Assembly: GCA_018004935.1 (NCBI GenBank)
Contig: JAGNBF010000052.1
Coordinates: 1-51,381 of the forward strand
Origin: Chloroflexota bacterium
GTDB lineage: Bacteria > Chloroflexota > Anaerolineae > Promineifilales > Promineifilaceae
DNA length: 51,381 nt
Direction: 5' to 3'
The position numbers were made by a program, and so were the translations under genes. The notes beneath the pieces are model-generated. The model ran no database searches, was not told the origin of the DNA, and was given only the letters and a program-made list of their open reading frames with translations. This document shows, piece after piece, positions 17,601-25,811 of the stretch (position 1 is its first letter; each line of letters starts with the position of its first letter).

Positions 17601-18715
17601 GGTTGCTTGAAGCACGTGCCAGCTCCATTTCTCTGTTGCATGAGGAAGATTTAGTCATTGAAGCGGCCACAGGTATTAAACCAGAATATTTGAAGAAGCG
17701 GATGCGAGTGGGGCAGGGTGTTTCGGGTCAGGCGGTGATGGAGCGGCGGCCGATTTATCAGCGTGATACGCAATCGGATCCGAATTTCTTGTTTTTTGAT
17801 AAGACGGTGCGGAGTCTGTTGGCGGTGCCGTTGATTCACCGGGAGACGGTGTTGGGCACGTTGACTGTGGATAGTCATTTGCCCAATGCGTTCGATGCGC
17901 ATGATGAACAATTTTTGACTGTCGCGGCCGCGCAGGTGAGTGTTGCTATTGTCAATGCTAACTTTGTGCGCGAAATTCAGGAGCACACCGAAGAGCTTAC
18001 TCTGGCCTATGAAGAGCTAAAGGAAAGTGATCGCCTGAAGGATGAGCTGGTGCAAAATGTCTCCCACGAGTTAAGAACCCCTTTGACTTTTGTGAAAGGG
18101 TATGTAGATTTGCTGATGGATGGGGAGATGGGTCTGCTTACCGATGAACAACGTTCAGCTTTGCAGATTGTGGCCCACAAAACATCAGAAATTACTCGAC
18201 TCATTGAAGATATTGTCACCTTGCAACGTATTGAGGAAGGCAACCTGGATTGCACCCATTTCCGGCTCAGTGATCTGGTGCGTGTATCTGTGGCGGGGCA
18301 CAACTTAAACGTGAAACCCGGAGTGCGTCTAAAGATTGTGGCCATACAACCCCTTGCTCCTGGGGCCATTTTTGCTGATAAAGGACGGATGACCCAGGTG
18401 TTAGATAATCTGGTCGCCAATGCCGTTAAGTTTAGTCCTGAAGGCGGAACGATAGCCATTGAAGTTCGCGAAACCGAAACTGAAGTGGTTATGATTATTT
18501 CTGATCAGGGGATTGGCGTGCCGCAAGATAAATTGGATCGTATTTTTGACCGTTTTTACCAGGTAGATGGTTCTTCCAAACGTCGTTTTGGGGGCACGGG
18601 CATTGGGTTGGCCCTGGTGAAACGGATTGTCGAAGCCCATAAAGGACGGGTGTGGGTGACGAGTGAATTAAAGAAGGGGAGCTCGTTTTTCGTGGCTTTA
18701 CCTAAAGCGATATGA
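14687..18715 (+). CDS. Soluble multi-GAF sensor histidine kinase
   Basis: 1342 residues, no membrane segment. About six GAF-type sensory modules are strung together, each recognisable by endings like LLAAIAGHLAVIIDNAHLY, TLASHAAVAVHNADLH and NLASQAAVALDHARLF. They are followed by a coiled coil, HisKA (phosphorylated His1127 in NVSHELRTPL) and HATPase_c with N-box NLVANAVKFSPEGG, G1 DQGIGVP and G2 GGTGIGLAL. Multi-GAF kinases sense small ligands, redox state or light cytoplasmically; no bilin-binding Cys is obvious. AGGTG lies 12 bases before the ATG. No response regulator is adjacent. GCGGCCGC is sparse here (4 in 4 kb). Confidence 0.92.
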   Translation: MMPVTAELFVSLNRLHQEVRQAHAPDKVIILVENFLRQQFAAATITITSSPPDTAPGVLVCPLPGLFIWFTLVREIPFSADETALVELIGEIAGSAAAEQHLPPAHASLLQKMNQVLSGRRDLKAVLTLLQDEWPKTFAATTAQLLLVDAVEWQLHPRLTLGEIRPDLLSSPAPVHDGFAQALAQNTPIVRHLDSQTSEVLIPITIGETPEGIWRVIGASEQLDTHPAFATLQVVAGQLGIALSQDKYHRQKWQLTQRVETIYNITESARLLKPLKPTLSEIHQRLIEAFEAPTCYIGLYDVEEQLVHFPLSYFNHKEVELDPISIFDRNSLMTWVIRNNEPFATEDWLTAKRPVPGRLAEDPHPRSILCFPMQVKDAVVGAISIQHPEPRQFDESDYYLLAAIAGHLAVIIDNAHLYTTTNELAERSTRQFRMAEALQKAAAIVSTSLELDIVLDHILSALAQVVAFDCGIVALIKNNEPSFFVHRGQGESEIIKDHIRRTWEQTALLQTILKTREPIVIDDVTQDPRWLDLSGKENVHSWMGAPLVASDQVLGLLLLESQQVKAYGEQEVWLITTLASHAAVAVHNADLHRQTQQQLAELTTLYEASATMSANLDRETVLKTILKEMVRALEVDSCTIFVWDEIRQVLATVAHENKTEPAKSAGPMSLGTLPDLDKLPIIRQLITGQEVRQLIRSQAQTPDEYALLDMVGLQSLLLVPLVWGDRFLGLLGLGLGQESRAFASHEIRLTKNLASQAAVALDHARLFAQAQQRIDELSAFQKIALQINSPLALREVLHTIGEAALRLVNATNLHIYLYDADRQTFGYGLALWRDGHQVPIAPPRPDGLTATVVKNGQPLVINQAQQHPLFLSQENQMWEVKAIAGFPLMHGERVIGAFTAAYLHEHTFSDDELILLNLLADQAAVAIHNANLFDNLQHQLQAMSALVDMAQQVTGKLELASVMQTTVEILQRLLEARASSISLLHEEDLVIEAATGIKPEYLKKRMRVGQGVSGQAVMERRPIYQRDTQSDPNFLFFDKTVRSLLAVPLIHRETVLGTLTVDSHLPNAFDAHDEQFLTVAAAQVSVAIVNANFVREIQEHTEELTLAYEELKESDRLKDELVQNVSHELRTPLTFVKGYVDLLMDGEMGLLTDEQRSALQIVAHKTSEITRLIEDIVTLQRIEEGNLDCTHFRLSDLVRVSVAGHNLNVKPGVRLKIVAIQPLAPGAIFADKGRMTQVLDNLVANAVKFSPEGGTIAIEVRETETEVVMIISDQGIGVPQDKLDRIFDRFYQVDGSSKRRFGGTGIGLALVKRIVEAHKGRVWVTSELKKGSSFFVALPKAI

Positions 18716-18795
18716 GTTCATAGGGAGCAAGGCGTCAGGGCTTCAGAGATATAAGACTGGAGTTCTGTTGACTTGACTTGTGGTGAGCAGTTTGC

Positions 18796-19872
18796 ATGAC
18801 GCCAAGAAGTAATGAGCTATATGCGGCCGCGTTAAAAGCAATGCCCAAAATTGACCTTCATCGTCACCTGGAAGGCTCATTAAGGTTGGGAACATTGACC
18901 CAAATCGCACGTGATCATGGGGTAGATGTCCCTGTCGCCACAACGGCTCAATTGCGCCCGCTGGTTCAGATGACAAAAAATGACCCGGCAAACCTGGAGC
19001 ATTTCCTGGCCAAGTTTGAGGTATTGCGTCGTTTTTATCACAGCGACGAAGCCATTGCCCGCCTGACCTATGAAGCAATTGTGGACGCGGCCGCGGACAA
19101 TGTTCACTATCTTGAGCTACGGTTTAGTCCTCAGGCCCTGGCCCGTAAGCGGGGCTTTCCCCTGGCCGATGTTACCGATTGGGTAATTGAAGCCGCTCAT
19201 CAGGCCAGCCGTGTGTACGAAATTGAGTTGGGACTCATTGTCACCCTCCTTCGTCATGAAGATATTGCCCTGGCTGAAAAAGTAGCCCATATTGCCTTTG
19301 CCCGACGGCACAAAGGTATTGTCGGCATTGACCTGGCAGGCAACGAAATTCGTTTCCCCTGTGATCCCTTCAAACACATTTTTGCCGAAGCGCAACAACT
19401 TGGTTTGGGCATCACTGTTCACGCTGGCGAAGTGGTGGGTGGTGATACCATCCGCACGGCCATTGAAGATCTTCACGCCCAACGGTTAGGCCATGGTGTT
19501 CGTGTCATAGACGATCCAAACATGATAGCTATGGTAAAAGAACGGGGAACGGCATTGGAGATGTGCCTGGTTAGTAATCTGCAAACTGGAGCCGTGAGCA
19601 GTCTGGCCCAACACCCAGCCCGAGCACTTCTAGATGCCGGGGTGCGCGTTACCCTCAACACGGATGATCCGAGTGTCAGTGATAGCGACCTGTCGGATGA
19701 GTTTTTGGTAGGTATGCAGGAAGCTGACCTGAGCTATAACCATATACGACAGGCGATTCTTAACGCGGCCGCGGCCGCCTTCTTACCCCTTGCCGGTAAA
19801 GAGCGTCTGGTAGATCATTTTGAGCAACTCCTACCTCGCCCCGTCCTGGGCAAAATGCCCACCTTTTCTTAG
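18796..19872 (+). CDS. add: Adenosine deaminase
   Basis: 358 residues. Zinc ligands H22 and H24 (DLHRHLEGS), H209 with catalytic E212 (HAGE), H233 (LGHG) and D290-D291 (NTDDP) are all present and in order, so the enzyme should convert adenosine or deoxyadenosine to inosine in purine salvage. The C-terminal tail is of normal length. A GTGAG lies about 10 bases before the ATG. Two overlapping GCGGCCGC copies (19765-19778) create a five-alanine run near the C-terminus. The next gene starts 12 bases on, suggesting a two-gene unit acting on nucleosides and nucleotides or phosphoesters. A neighbouring aminodeoxyfutalosine or adenine deaminase role cannot be ruled out by eye. Confidence 0.93.
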   Translation: MTPRSNELYAAALKAMPKIDLHRHLEGSLRLGTLTQIARDHGVDVPVATTAQLRPLVQMTKNDPANLEHFLAKFEVLRRFYHSDEAIARLTYEAIVDAAADNVHYLELRFSPQALARKRGFPLADVTDWVIEAAHQASRVYEIELGLIVTLLRHEDIALAEKVAHIAFARRHKGIVGIDLAGNEIRFPCDPFKHIFAEAQQLGLGITVHAGEVVGGDTIRTAIEDLHAQRLGHGVRVIDDPNMIAMVKERGTALEMCLVSNLQTGAVSSLAQHPARALLDAGVRVTLNTDDPSVSDSDLSDEFLVGMQEADLSYNHIRQAILNAAAAAFLPLAGKERLVDHFEQLLPRPVLGKMPTFS

Positions 19873-19884
19873 AGTCAAAGCCAA

Positions 19885-20685
19885 GTGAGCATCAAACCCC
19901 CCATGTCCAAAGTCGTACTTGTTCTCATTGATGGTTTGCGCCCCGATGCGCTTCACCAAACCGCCTGCCCCCATATCCAAAGTTTAATCGCCCGAGGGGC
20001 GTCTACCCTGATGGCTCAATCGGTCATGCCTTCAATTACGTTGCCCTGTCACATGAGCATTTTTCATAGCGTACCCCCCACCCGGCATGGCATTACCTCC
20101 AATACCTGGCACCCTATGGCGCGGCCGCTCCCGGGCCTGATGGATGAGGCCGCGCAGAATTATCGCCGCTGTGCATCTTTTTATAATTGGGAAGAGTTGC
20201 GTGACTTAAGCCGACCGGGTAGCCTGGTATTTAGCTATTGCCACAATAATGCCTATACGGATATGGCGGGTGATGGATTGATTGTGGACGCGGCCGCGAG
20301 TTACATAAGCAAAGCCCAGCCCGATTTTGCTTTCGTTTATCTGGGAACTGTGGATACGGTGGGCCATATCGCCGGTTGGATGAGCCAGGAATATCTGGCG
20401 CAAGTGTCTTTAGCCGATAATTACCTGGGACGACTTTTGGCGGTTCTTCCCCCGGAATACACCATTTTGCTCCAAAGCGATCACGGGGGTCATGATCGTG
20501 ATCATGGCACCGACTGCCCCGAAGATCTGACTATCCCCTGGATCATCGCCGGACCAACCATCCGGCAGGGGTACACCATCCAGTCAGAGGTCAGCCTGTT
20601 GGATACGACACCGACGCTGGCGCATATTTTGGGGTTAGTGGCACACCGTGATTGGGAAGGAAAAATTATCACCGAGGTGTTTTAG
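19885..20685 (+). CDS. Alkaline phosphatase superfamily phosphodiesterase/pyrophosphatase
   Basis: 266 residues. The pattern VVLVLIDGLRPDAL, with nucleophile region VMPSITLPCHMSIF, and the metal motif QSDHGGHDRDHGTD belong to the nucleotide pyrophosphatase/phosphodiesterase branch of the alkaline phosphatase superfamily, which uses two zinc-type ions and a Thr/Ser nucleophile. No signal peptide, so cytoplasmic. The GTG at 19885 is the longest start; an ATG at 19903, giving MSKVVLVLIDG, fits family starts equally well. It follows the adenosine deaminase gene closely. Its stop overlaps the stop of the convergent kinase gene by a few bases. Confidence 0.85.
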   Translation: MSIKPPMSKVVLVLIDGLRPDALHQTACPHIQSLIARGASTLMAQSVMPSITLPCHMSIFHSVPPTRHGITSNTWHPMARPLPGLMDEAAQNYRRCASFYNWEELRDLSRPGSLVFSYCHNNAYTDMAGDGLIVDAAASYISKAQPDFAFVYLGTVDTVGHIAGWMSQEYLAQVSLADNYLGRLLAVLPPEYTILLQSDHGGHDRDHGTDCPEDLTIPWIIAGPTIRQGYTIQSEVSLLDTTPTLAHILGLVAHRDWEGKIITEVF

Positions 20686-22118
20686 TCAGCGATGGGTAAA
20701 ACAAAGTAGAACTCGCTCCCCTTGCCTAATTCGCTCTCAACGCCCACGCGGCCGCCTAATTTACTCATAATTCGTTGCACAATAGACAGCCCCAGGCCAT
20801 GTCCTTCAATTTGTAGTTCGCTCAGACGGACAAACTCCGTAAAAAGGACGGCCAGTTTTTCGGCCGGTAAACCAGGGCCATCATCACGCACCCAGAAACG
20901 GATCATACCGTTGGTCTGGATGGTAGCACCTAATTCCAGACAGGGTGGCTTACCCCCATATTTGATGCCATTGCTAATATAGTTGGCCCAAACCTCTTCT
21001 ATCCAGGGGCCATAACCCATAACAACCGGCCAATTTCGTGGCAGGCGGATGGTGGCGTTATGCTCTTCTGTCATAAATGCCAGGCGATCTAACACCTGCT
21101 CCACCACAACCCCCATATCTACTGGGGCAAGCATCACGTCCTGTTTGCGCACGCTGGCCAACAGGAGCAGTTCTTCGATGATGTTGACCGCCCGGTAAGC
21201 CGATTTTTCGATGCGATGCAGAGCCAATTCCCGATCAGGGAGAGCCATTTTGGCATAATTGGTGCGCAACAGATCGGCGAAGCCGGTAATGAGGGTGAGG
21301 GGATTTTTCAGGTCATGAGCGACTGTATGAGCAAAGGCGTCCAATTCGGCGACCTGGCGTTTCCGCTCTTCTATTTCATCTTCCATTTGCGCCAGCGTTT
21401 GCTCCAGGCGGTTAGTCATCTGATTAAAGCGGCTACCCAGGTGAGCCAGTTCATCGTTGCCCTGTATGATAACTTGTTGGGCCAGATGACCTTCGGCTAC
21501 TTTGTCTGTGGCTTCGATGAGATGTTGGATGGGTTCGGTGATGGACCGGCTGATGAAGAGGGCGAGGAGCAAGCCGACGGTCGCGGCCGCGGCCGCGACG
21601 ATGACCCCTTGTGTTCGTACCGTTTCTATCTTTGCCGCCAATGGAGCGGTGGGTAAACCCACACTAACCGCCCCAATCCGTTGATTCCCCACTATCACCG
21701 CTTTGCCCGCCAATAACTGATCCTCAGACCATTGAAAAACTACCTCGTCACCAGCCAACAACTCCAGACCAAAGATATCGGGTGTGATAGTAAAGCGGGA
21801 GTTGAAGTTGATTGCATCGGCGACCACGCGGCCTTCAGAGTCGTAAATGCGGCCAAATGTAACCACCTGGAACTCCCCCAGATCGCGCATCAGGTCGGAG
21901 AGGAAATCGGCTTCCAGAAAGTAAAGAGAATCAGCGCTGGCGGCGGCCAGTGTATCAAGCAGTAGCTTGGCTTGTTGTTCCAACTCGCCCTGGAAGGTTT
22001 GCCGCTCCCGGCGGATGGTCACTGCTGAGATAAATACCACAACCAAAACCACCGCGAGGGTGATGGTAATGGTAAGACGCAGGGCCAGGGGCCATTGGTT
22101 CCAGAAATATTTGTGCAT
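20682..22118 (-). CDS. Membrane sensor histidine kinase with HAMP domain
   Basis: 478 residues: helix 1 at 12-34, an extracytoplasmic sensor of about 130 residues, helix 2 near 168-190 (VIVAAAAATVGLLLALFI, with five alanines from two overlapping GCGGCCGC copies), HAMP (about 190-245), coiled coil, HisKA with His268 in VAHDLKNPLTL, and HATPase_c with DDGPGLP and GHGLGLSIV. The PhnD-type binding lipoprotein gene ends 11 bases upstream on the same strand, so the two likely form a binding-protein-assisted sensor. No response regulator is adjacent. The N-box reads YISNGIKYG. Confidence 0.9.
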   Translation of the reverse strand: MHKYFWNQWPLALRLTITITLAVVLVVVFISAVTIRRERQTFQGELEQQAKLLLDTLAAASADSLYFLEADFLSDLMRDLGEFQVVTFGRIYDSEGRVVADAINFNSRFTITPDIFGLELLAGDEVVFQWSEDQLLAGKAVIVGNQRIGAVSVGLPTAPLAAKIETVRTQGVIVAAAAATVGLLLALFISRSITEPIQHLIEATDKVAEGHLAQQVIIQGNDELAHLGSRFNQMTNRLEQTLAQMEDEIEERKRQVAELDAFAHTVAHDLKNPLTLITGFADLLRTNYAKMALPDRELALHRIEKSAYRAVNIIEELLLLASVRKQDVMLAPVDMGVVVEQVLDRLAFMTEEHNATIRLPRNWPVVMGYGPWIEEVWANYISNGIKYGGKPPCLELGATIQTNGMIRFWVRDDGPGLPAEKLAVLFTEFVRLSELQIEGHGLGLSIVQRIMSKLGGRVGVESELGKGSEFYFVLPIAD

Positions 22119-22129
22119 CGCGATCTAGT

Positions 22130-23056
22130 TTACCGTTCCTGTATCAGTCCGTAAAGGGATTGCATTTGTTCCATTGCGGCCGCGTACCCTTGGGGAAACT
22201 CCTCAAATGCTGTGGTCTGGAAAGCCTCGAGCGCGGCCGCGCCTTCTTCGTTCTCGTCCATCGCCAACAATTCTTTGGTAATGGCTTCTACCAATGCTTC
22301 ATCCAGACCTGGACGCACCAACACCATTTGCCGGGGCACATCTTCTGTGGAGGCAATAATTCGTAATTCTGCCTGTGTTTCTTCTGGGAGGCGCTGGAAG
22401 GTTGTATTATCAATCACCCCAGCAGGCACAACCCCACTGATAACCCATTGAATGGTTGTGTCATCGGCTGTGCTGAAAGCATAACCTACTTCATCTGGAT
22501 TAACGACCGCTTCCGGGTCGGTTTTCTCTACCGGGTTAAATCCCTCTTTTATTAAATAAGCCAGGGGCAACATATAGCCGGAGGTAGAAAATGTTTCTTC
22601 AAAAGCGACAATTTGCCCTTTCAGTTCGGTTAATGACTGAATGGGGCTATCGGCACGGACAAAAAAGACCGAATGATATTCTGATACACCAAAACGCAGG
22701 CGACGCAGAAGTGGTTGTGCCCCTGTTTGTTCGCTGATAACCAACACCGGATAAGGGCTATCAAAATAAAGATCGACTTCCCCCTCTTTGATCCATTGAA
22801 TCATCGTGTCAAAATCGGGGGCAATCTTCACTTCTCCCTGAGTAATACCTTGTTCACTCAACTGTGCCGCCAAATAATCTGCTAGAGGTTGTGTTCCCCG
22901 AATTGTTTCCGCGGCCTCATCAGAAATGTCGCCTAAGACCAGGGAATGTGTTTTTCCCTCATCAACGGCCACTGTGGGATCCGCTTGGGGAGTACAGGCA
23001 ATCAATAGACATAAGGACAAAAGGATAATAAATCGTTGGAGCGATGTCTGCCACAT
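22130..23056 (-). CDS. PhnD-family phosphate/phosphonate-type binding lipoprotein
   Basis: 308 residues. A signal peptide with lipobox LLIAC (Cys21) marks a membrane-anchored lipoprotein. The body matches PhnD-like periplasmic binding proteins: LVLGDISDE, TQPLADYLAAQLS, EGEVDLYFDSPYPVLVISEQ, AFEETFSTSGYMLPLAYL. No transport permease or ATPase is beside it; the next gene is a histidine kinase, so it probably presents a ligand (phosphonate, phosphite or another small anion) to the kinase. AGGAGGAATTT directly precedes the ATG, a strong ribosome binding site. The Asp-Ser-Pro motif lies at the expected ligand site, but ligand identity cannot be read from sequence alone. Confidence 0.88.
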   Translation of the reverse strand: MWQTSLQRFIILLSLCLLIACTPQADPTVAVDEGKTHSLVLGDISDEAAETIRGTQPLADYLAAQLSEQGITQGEVKIAPDFDTMIQWIKEGEVDLYFDSPYPVLVISEQTGAQPLLRRLRFGVSEYHSVFFVRADSPIQSLTELKGQIVAFEETFSTSGYMLPLAYLIKEGFNPVEKTDPEAVVNPDEVGYAFSTADDTTIQWVISGVVPAGVIDNTTFQRLPEETQAELRIIASTEDVPRQMVLVRPGLDEALVEAITKELLAMDENEEGAAALEAFQTTAFEEFPQGYAAAMEQMQSLYGLIQER

Positions 23057-23602
23057 AAATTCCTCCTGGTTAATCCTTTCAGAGCGACAAGAACTAATAT
23101 TTTACGTTGATAGAAATGTTGTCTGGCTGTTTGGGAATTCAGGGGGTTGCCCCCCTTGTGGGCAACCCTTGTCGTTGCCCTGGTCTGGACAAGTACAAGG
23201 CCAGCCACTACACGTCACCGCACCCCGCGAATTGCACAAGAACCACCCTGTTTTTGTAAAGCGAGAGAAAGATGACCGAAAACAGGTGGGTCTAGCCTTT
23301 TAGCCAGGGAAAATGTCGTGAGTGGAGATAATCAACGGTCTGTAGCCACAGGCCGAAGCTCAACTTCTTGTTTGCCTCGTATGAATTGGTAGAGCCAAAG
23401 TTTTAAGACAAAGGAATGGGGGAAAAAGTCACAAAGCGAGGGTGAGAAACTGCGGACGCGTCAATGCTTTCCCCAGTTGAAAAATTGGTCTACCATACAC
23501 AACACCCCCGAGGGCTGAGCCTGTCGAAGCCCGGCTCCGCCTTCGACCAGTTCAGGCAGAGTCGTACATTACGGGTTCGCTCACAAATAAATTTTGAGGT
23601 TC

Positions 23603-23708
23603 TTGGGGAATTCAGGGGGTTGACACCAAATGTAGGGGCTGGCCTTGTGCCTGCCCCGTGTAGGGCAACCACAAGGGTTGCCCGTACCCCACGAAACCCC
23701 AAAGAACC
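23603..23708 (+). repeat. REP-like repeat of the GGGAATTCAGG family
   Basis: About 106 bases nearly identical to 13451-13560: GGGAATTCAGG, TGTAGGGGCTGGCCTTGTGCC, GTAGGGCAACCACAAGGGTTGCCCGTACCCC, CCCCAAAGAACC. The GGGCAACCACAAGGGTTGCCC part is palindromic. Diverged relatives occur at about 8896-9048, 23129-23212, 25725-25790 (inverted) and 40637-40725. Confidence 0.7.
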
Positions 23709-23789
23709 ACTTTTGAGTTTGCTGTGGCGCGGTCAGGATACCGGCTCGAGCAACCCCATAAGTCCTAAACAAAAACCGCAGAGCAATTT

Positions 23790-24044
23790 ATACTGTCAAA
23801 GGGCATAATCTGACATTTTTTCGCCCTGTCGCCGTCTCACTTTATCGTCGTGTTGGGTTTATCCAGGGCCACCCCCAGGGGCGGGGAACTATTTTCGGCG
23901 CGGTTTGGCGAGCGTCCGCTCGCCAAACCGCGCCGGTAGATTTCTCCCCCTTGCCCTCTGGGATCGAAGGGGGATGGGTCTTCAGTCCAAACCTACCAAT
24001 CTGTTGCCGCTAACAAAATGTCACTTTAAGACCGTAGTAAGTAT
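23790..24044 (-). repeat. MITE-like element, copy 3 (inverted)
   Basis: 255 bases running ATACTGTCAAAGGGCATAA to GTAGTAAGTAT, the reverse complement arrangement of copy 2, with the central hairpin at 23897-23934. It is shorter than copy 2 mainly in the GC-rich tract beside the hairpin. Confidence 0.8.
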
Positions 24045-24295
24045 ATTTCTCTGCGGCCGCGATTCTATTGTGCCATAAACAAGCGCAATTTGTAAACTCC
24101 CTCTGTTACTACACTTTCTCCGCATACTTGACGAAGTGGTTGAATGGGACTATGATCTCTTTACTCCGACCAATTTGCGCCCATTTTATCTACTACTTTC
24201 ACCTCTGGGGCACACGTTGATACTCTTGCCTCCTTGCGCTTCTTTCTATCACCAACTACGATTTACTATTTTTTGGTAATGGTTTATTAACATCC

Positions 24296-25504
24296 ATGTC
24301 TCGTCATCAAGCAACCGATTTAACTTCTGTACGAGAAAATAATCTGGGACTGGTACTCAATCTGATTCGCCAGGCAGGGGCTATTTCTCGTGCAGATCTG
24401 GTACGGCAGACAAATCTGAGTGCGACCACAATTTCGGCTCTGGCGAACGTATTGTTAGAAAGCGGATTTGTCCGTGAGACTGGCATGGGTGAATCAAGTG
24501 GGGGACGCCCCCCAATTTTGTTGGAGTTTGATTATCAGGTGCGTTATGTGCTGGGTGTAGATATGGGTGCCACGCATCTGACAGCAGTGGTTATGGATTT
24601 GCAGGGTGAGGTTGTGGCCCAACGGTATCTTCGTTTTGCCGTGATGCAAGATCCGGAAGGAACTGCGGCCGCGATTCAGCACCTTATACAACAACTTTTA
24701 CAAGAGGCCAATCTATCTCCGTCTATTCTTTTGGGGTTAGGCGTGGCTGTGCCTGCGCCCTTAGAAGGGGAAAACTTGCGCCGTCTCTCTCACGTTATTT
24801 TGCCTGCCTGGCAAGGATATGCACTGGCCGAGACGTTAGAACGGGCAACCGGGCTGACGGTTTACCTGGAAAATGATGCCAATGCCGGGGTGATAGCGGA
24901 ACAATGGTGGGGCCGCGGCCGCGACTTTGCTAATCTGGCTTACATCAAGCTCGGTACCGGGGTGGGCAGTGGCCTTATTGTGCGGCATGAAATATACCGG
25001 GGTGATGGTGGTACAGCCGGAGAAATCGGCCATACCACTATTACCACAGATGGCCCTATCTGCCGTTGTGGCAACCGGGGCTGTCTGGAAAGTTATGTGG
25101 GCGCACCTGCATTGATAGAGGAAGTTAATGGGCAACGACAACCCAATGGGCAAGAAGCCGTCCAGGCGATTATAGATATTGTCGCGGCCGCGGAGCACAA
25201 TGATCCTGTGAGTTGCCAGGTTATTCGTAAGGCGGGTAAATTTTTGGGTATTGCCATTGCCAACCTGATCAACCTGTTTAACCCTGGCCTTATCGTTTTA
25301 GGTGGAGAATTAGCGGCCGCGGGCGATCTTCTGCTCAATACGGTCCATGAATCTGTCACCCAACGAGCCATGCCCAAAGCCGCCAGTGAAGCCACCATCA
25401 CCGTGAGCCAGCTAGGTGATGATGCTGTGGCCATCGGCGCGGCTACCCTGGTTATTCATCACGCCTTTCAACCCTCTAACCTGTCAACAATGTTGAAAGG
25501 CTAA
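24296..25504 (+). CDS. ROK-family transcriptional regulator (NagC/XylR type)
   Basis: 402 residues. The N-terminal MarR-like winged helix (NLVLNLIRQ-like, ISRADLVRQTNLSATTISALANVLLESGFV) is followed by a sugar-kinase-like ROK domain with phosphate motif VLGVDMGATHLTAVV, LGTGVGSGLIV, ETG-equivalent GEIGHTT, and the zinc motif CRCGNRGCLE. Such proteins repress sugar uptake and catabolic genes until a sugar binds. It lies directly upstream of a sugar ABC transporter on the same strand, which it likely controls. A long perfect hairpin resembling a terminator follows the stop. Four GCGGCCGC palindromes occur, one read in a different frame as Gly-Arg-Gly-Arg. Confidence 0.92.
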   Translation: MSRHQATDLTSVRENNLGLVLNLIRQAGAISRADLVRQTNLSATTISALANVLLESGFVRETGMGESSGGRPPILLEFDYQVRYVLGVDMGATHLTAVVMDLQGEVVAQRYLRFAVMQDPEGTAAAIQHLIQQLLQEANLSPSILLGLGVAVPAPLEGENLRRLSHVILPAWQGYALAETLERATGLTVYLENDANAGVIAEQWWGRGRDFANLAYIKLGTGVGSGLIVRHEIYRGDGGTAGEIGHTTITTDGPICRCGNRGCLESYVGAPALIEEVNGQRQPNGQEAVQAIIDIVAAAEHNDPVSCQVIRKAGKFLGIAIANLINLFNPGLIVLGGELAAAGDLLLNTVHESVTQRAMPKAASEATITVSQLGDDAVAIGAATLVIHHAFQPSNLSTMLKG

Positions 25505-25536
25505 TAAAGGTAAAGGTAATCGTTCAGTGCCTCTGG

Positions 25537-25594
25537 AGAAACCGGGTTTTTGCTTAAGCCAACTCATGCCCTGCAAGAGAAAAACCCGGTTTCT
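25537..25594 (+). terminator. Hairpin / probable terminator after the ROK gene
   Basis: A perfect 15-bp stem (AGAAACCGGGTTTTT at 25537-25551 with its complement at 25580-25594) encloses a 28-base loop. There is no long T run after it, so it could be a repeat hairpin rather than a strict intrinsic terminator. Its core ACCGGGTT recurs in the terminator at 27238. Confidence 0.5.
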
Positions 25595-25811
25595 GACGTG
25601 TTCTGAATGGTTACTGATAAAGGAGGTGATAGCGCATATTACGAGCAAGCTCTTTGTCGGAGTGGGGCGTTTCGTAATAGAGACAGTATCCCTGCTTATT
25701 CCGTTTACCACCCCGTTGAAGGCCACTACAGAGGGTTGCCCCTACCTATGGTATCAACCCCCTGAATTCCTGAAAACCCTTATTTACACTTAGTTTGAGA
25801 AGGAGAAGAAA

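Larger units (their letters stand above)
23057..24295. other. Long repeat-rich intergenic region
   Basis: 1.24 kb between divergent genes with no credible gene. In order: a GGGAATTCAGGGGG family repeat (23129-23212), unremarkable sequence, a TGAGCCTGTCGAAG repeat pair (about 23515-23562), a second GGGAATTCAGG repeat (23603-23708), a GCGCGGTCAGGATACCGG repeat (about 23728-23755), and an inverted MITE-like element (23790-24044). One GCGGCCGC lies at 24053-24060, one of very few outside genes. Confidence 0.75.

Noticed and set aside
23464-23808. Open frame of 114 residues in the repeat-rich spacer
   Set aside because: It is made from repeat sequence on both strands (TGTCGAAGCCCGG, GGGCAACCACAAGG) and has no protein family character.
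23057-24295. CRISPR array
   Set aside because: Repeats are of several types, differ in length and orientation and have no regular spacer pattern; no cas genes are seen.
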